NCBI GenBank assembly: GCA_964505475.1
Contig: CAZDIJ010000029.1
Coordinates: 1-37,760 of the forward strand
Direction of reading: 5' to 3'
Length of the DNA stretch: 37,760 bases
Source: JAGXQV01 sp964505475
GTDB lineage: Bacteria; Pseudomonadota; Gammaproteobacteria; Burkholderiales; Sulfuricellaceae
This document shows, piece by piece, positions 37,315-37,760 of this stretch (the first letter of the stretch is position 1; each line of letters starts with the position of its first letter). The notes below the pieces were generated by a model. The model did no database searches. It was not told where the DNA came from and worked only from the letters and a program-made list of their open reading frames with translations. The translations under genes and the position numbers were made by a program.

Positions 37315-37760
37315 ACGTAGACCTGGGAGACCGCTCCTACCCCATCCTCATCGGCGAGCAACTGCTTTCCCGCGCCGATCTGGTGCTGCCGCACCTGGCG
37401 CAAAAACAGGCCGCCATCGTCACCAACACCACTGTTGCGCCGCTTTATCTGGATAGCTTGCGCAACGCCCTGGAAGGCGGAGGAGTGAAGACCGTCCCGG
37501 TGGTCCTGCCGGACGGCGAAGCCTACAAGAACGGCGAGACCCTCAACCGGATTTACGATGCGCTCCTGACCCACCGCTGCGAGCGCAAGACCACTCTGAT
37601 CGCCCTGGGCGGCGGGGTGATCGGCGACCTTGCCGGATTCGCCGCCGCTACCTATCTGCGCGGGGTGCCGTTCATCCAGGTTCCCACCACCCTGCTGGCG
37701 CAGGTCGATTCCTCGGTCGGCGGCAAGACCGGCATCAACCATCCGCTCGGCAAGAACATG
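37302..37760 (+). CDS. aroB: 3-dehydroquinate synthase, 5' part (3' end outside window)
   Basis: The first 153 codons of AroB, the NAD- and metal-dependent enzyme that converts DAHP to 3-dehydroquinate, second step of the shikimate pathway. The opening NVDLGDRSYPILIG, the dinucleotide-binding DGEAYKN and LGGGVIGDLAGFAAATYLRG, and PTTLLAQVDSSVGGKTGIN are all typical. Start ATG 37302 overlaps the aroK end by 13 bases. The frame is still open at the last base of the window. Confidence 0.97.
   Translation, partial: MQTLNVDLGDRSYPILIGEQLLSRADLVLPHLAQKQAAIVTNTTVAPLYLDSLRNALEGGGVKTVPVVLPDGEAYKNGETLNRIYDALLTHRCERKTTLIALGGGVIGDLAGFAAATYLRGVPFIQVPTTLLAQVDSSVGGKTGINHPLGKNM

Overview
This window reads as a chromosome segment of a betaproteobacterium, probably in the Nitrosomonadales (Sulfuricella/Gallionella-like, inferred). 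The evidence is high GC with strong GC3 bias, the pilMNOPQ-aroK-aroB block, System II (CcsB/ResB plus CcsA/ResC) cytochrome c maturation, three di-haem cytochromes c and a DsrS-like protein that would fit a sulfur oxidiser. No tRNA, rRNA, complete IS, prophage or CRISPR array was seen.

Layout. (1) 1-878: 3' end of thiC. (2) 901-8016: an accessory island. It holds the wreck of a Phd/VapC toxin-antitoxin pair, then a tightly packed operon of a Type III-like restriction helicase, a PIN-domain RNase, an ORF6N DNA-binding protein and an adenine methyltransferase. The methyltransferase's target-recognition region is strikingly AT-rich, which suggests a swapped module, and the gene carries an in-frame palindromic repeat. 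The ORF6N gene contains a perfect 16-bp hairpin. (3) 8029-14684: a SWIM zinc-finger protein, tag, uppP, thiD, thiE, hemL and a small secreted protein, with palindromic repeats between several of them. (4) 14757-15710 (minus): dusC. (5) 15984-19801: a MoxR-type AAA ATPase, a small membrane protein, a metallopeptidase-like/VWA protein and a DsrS-like protein, ended by a strong terminator. (6) 19850-25387 (minus): cytochrome c4, ccsB (resB), ccsA (resC) and two more di-haem cytochromes, that is haem proteins with their assembly factory. A 107-bp mobile-looking element with a 10-bp target duplication sits at the end of ccsA. (7) engB, a candidate antisense-strand small RNA, hemB. (8) 27430-31194 (minus): mrcA (PBP1a), a nucleotidyltransferase-like protein and a YcgR-like PilZ protein. 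(9) 31360 to the end: pilMNOPQ, aroK and the 5' part of aroB.

Functional links. thiC/thiD/thiE make thiamine phosphate. hemL and hemB supply tetrapyrrole for the cytochromes matured by CcsBA. uppP and mrcA serve peptidoglycan synthesis. PilMNOPQ builds the type IV pilus alignment complex and secretin.

The most notable non-standard observations are: (a) the Res-PIN-ORF6N-Mod operon with its internal hairpin and mosaic methyltransferase; (b) a minus-strand four-hairpin RNA candidate between engB and hemB, with pyrimidine-rich loops, one of them CTCCTCCC, ending in a canonical terminator; (c) the small insertion element at the ccsA stop codon; (d) a terminator abutting the ccsB start codon. All coordinates and base counts were read by eye; family assignments come from motif and sequence recognition, with no database search.
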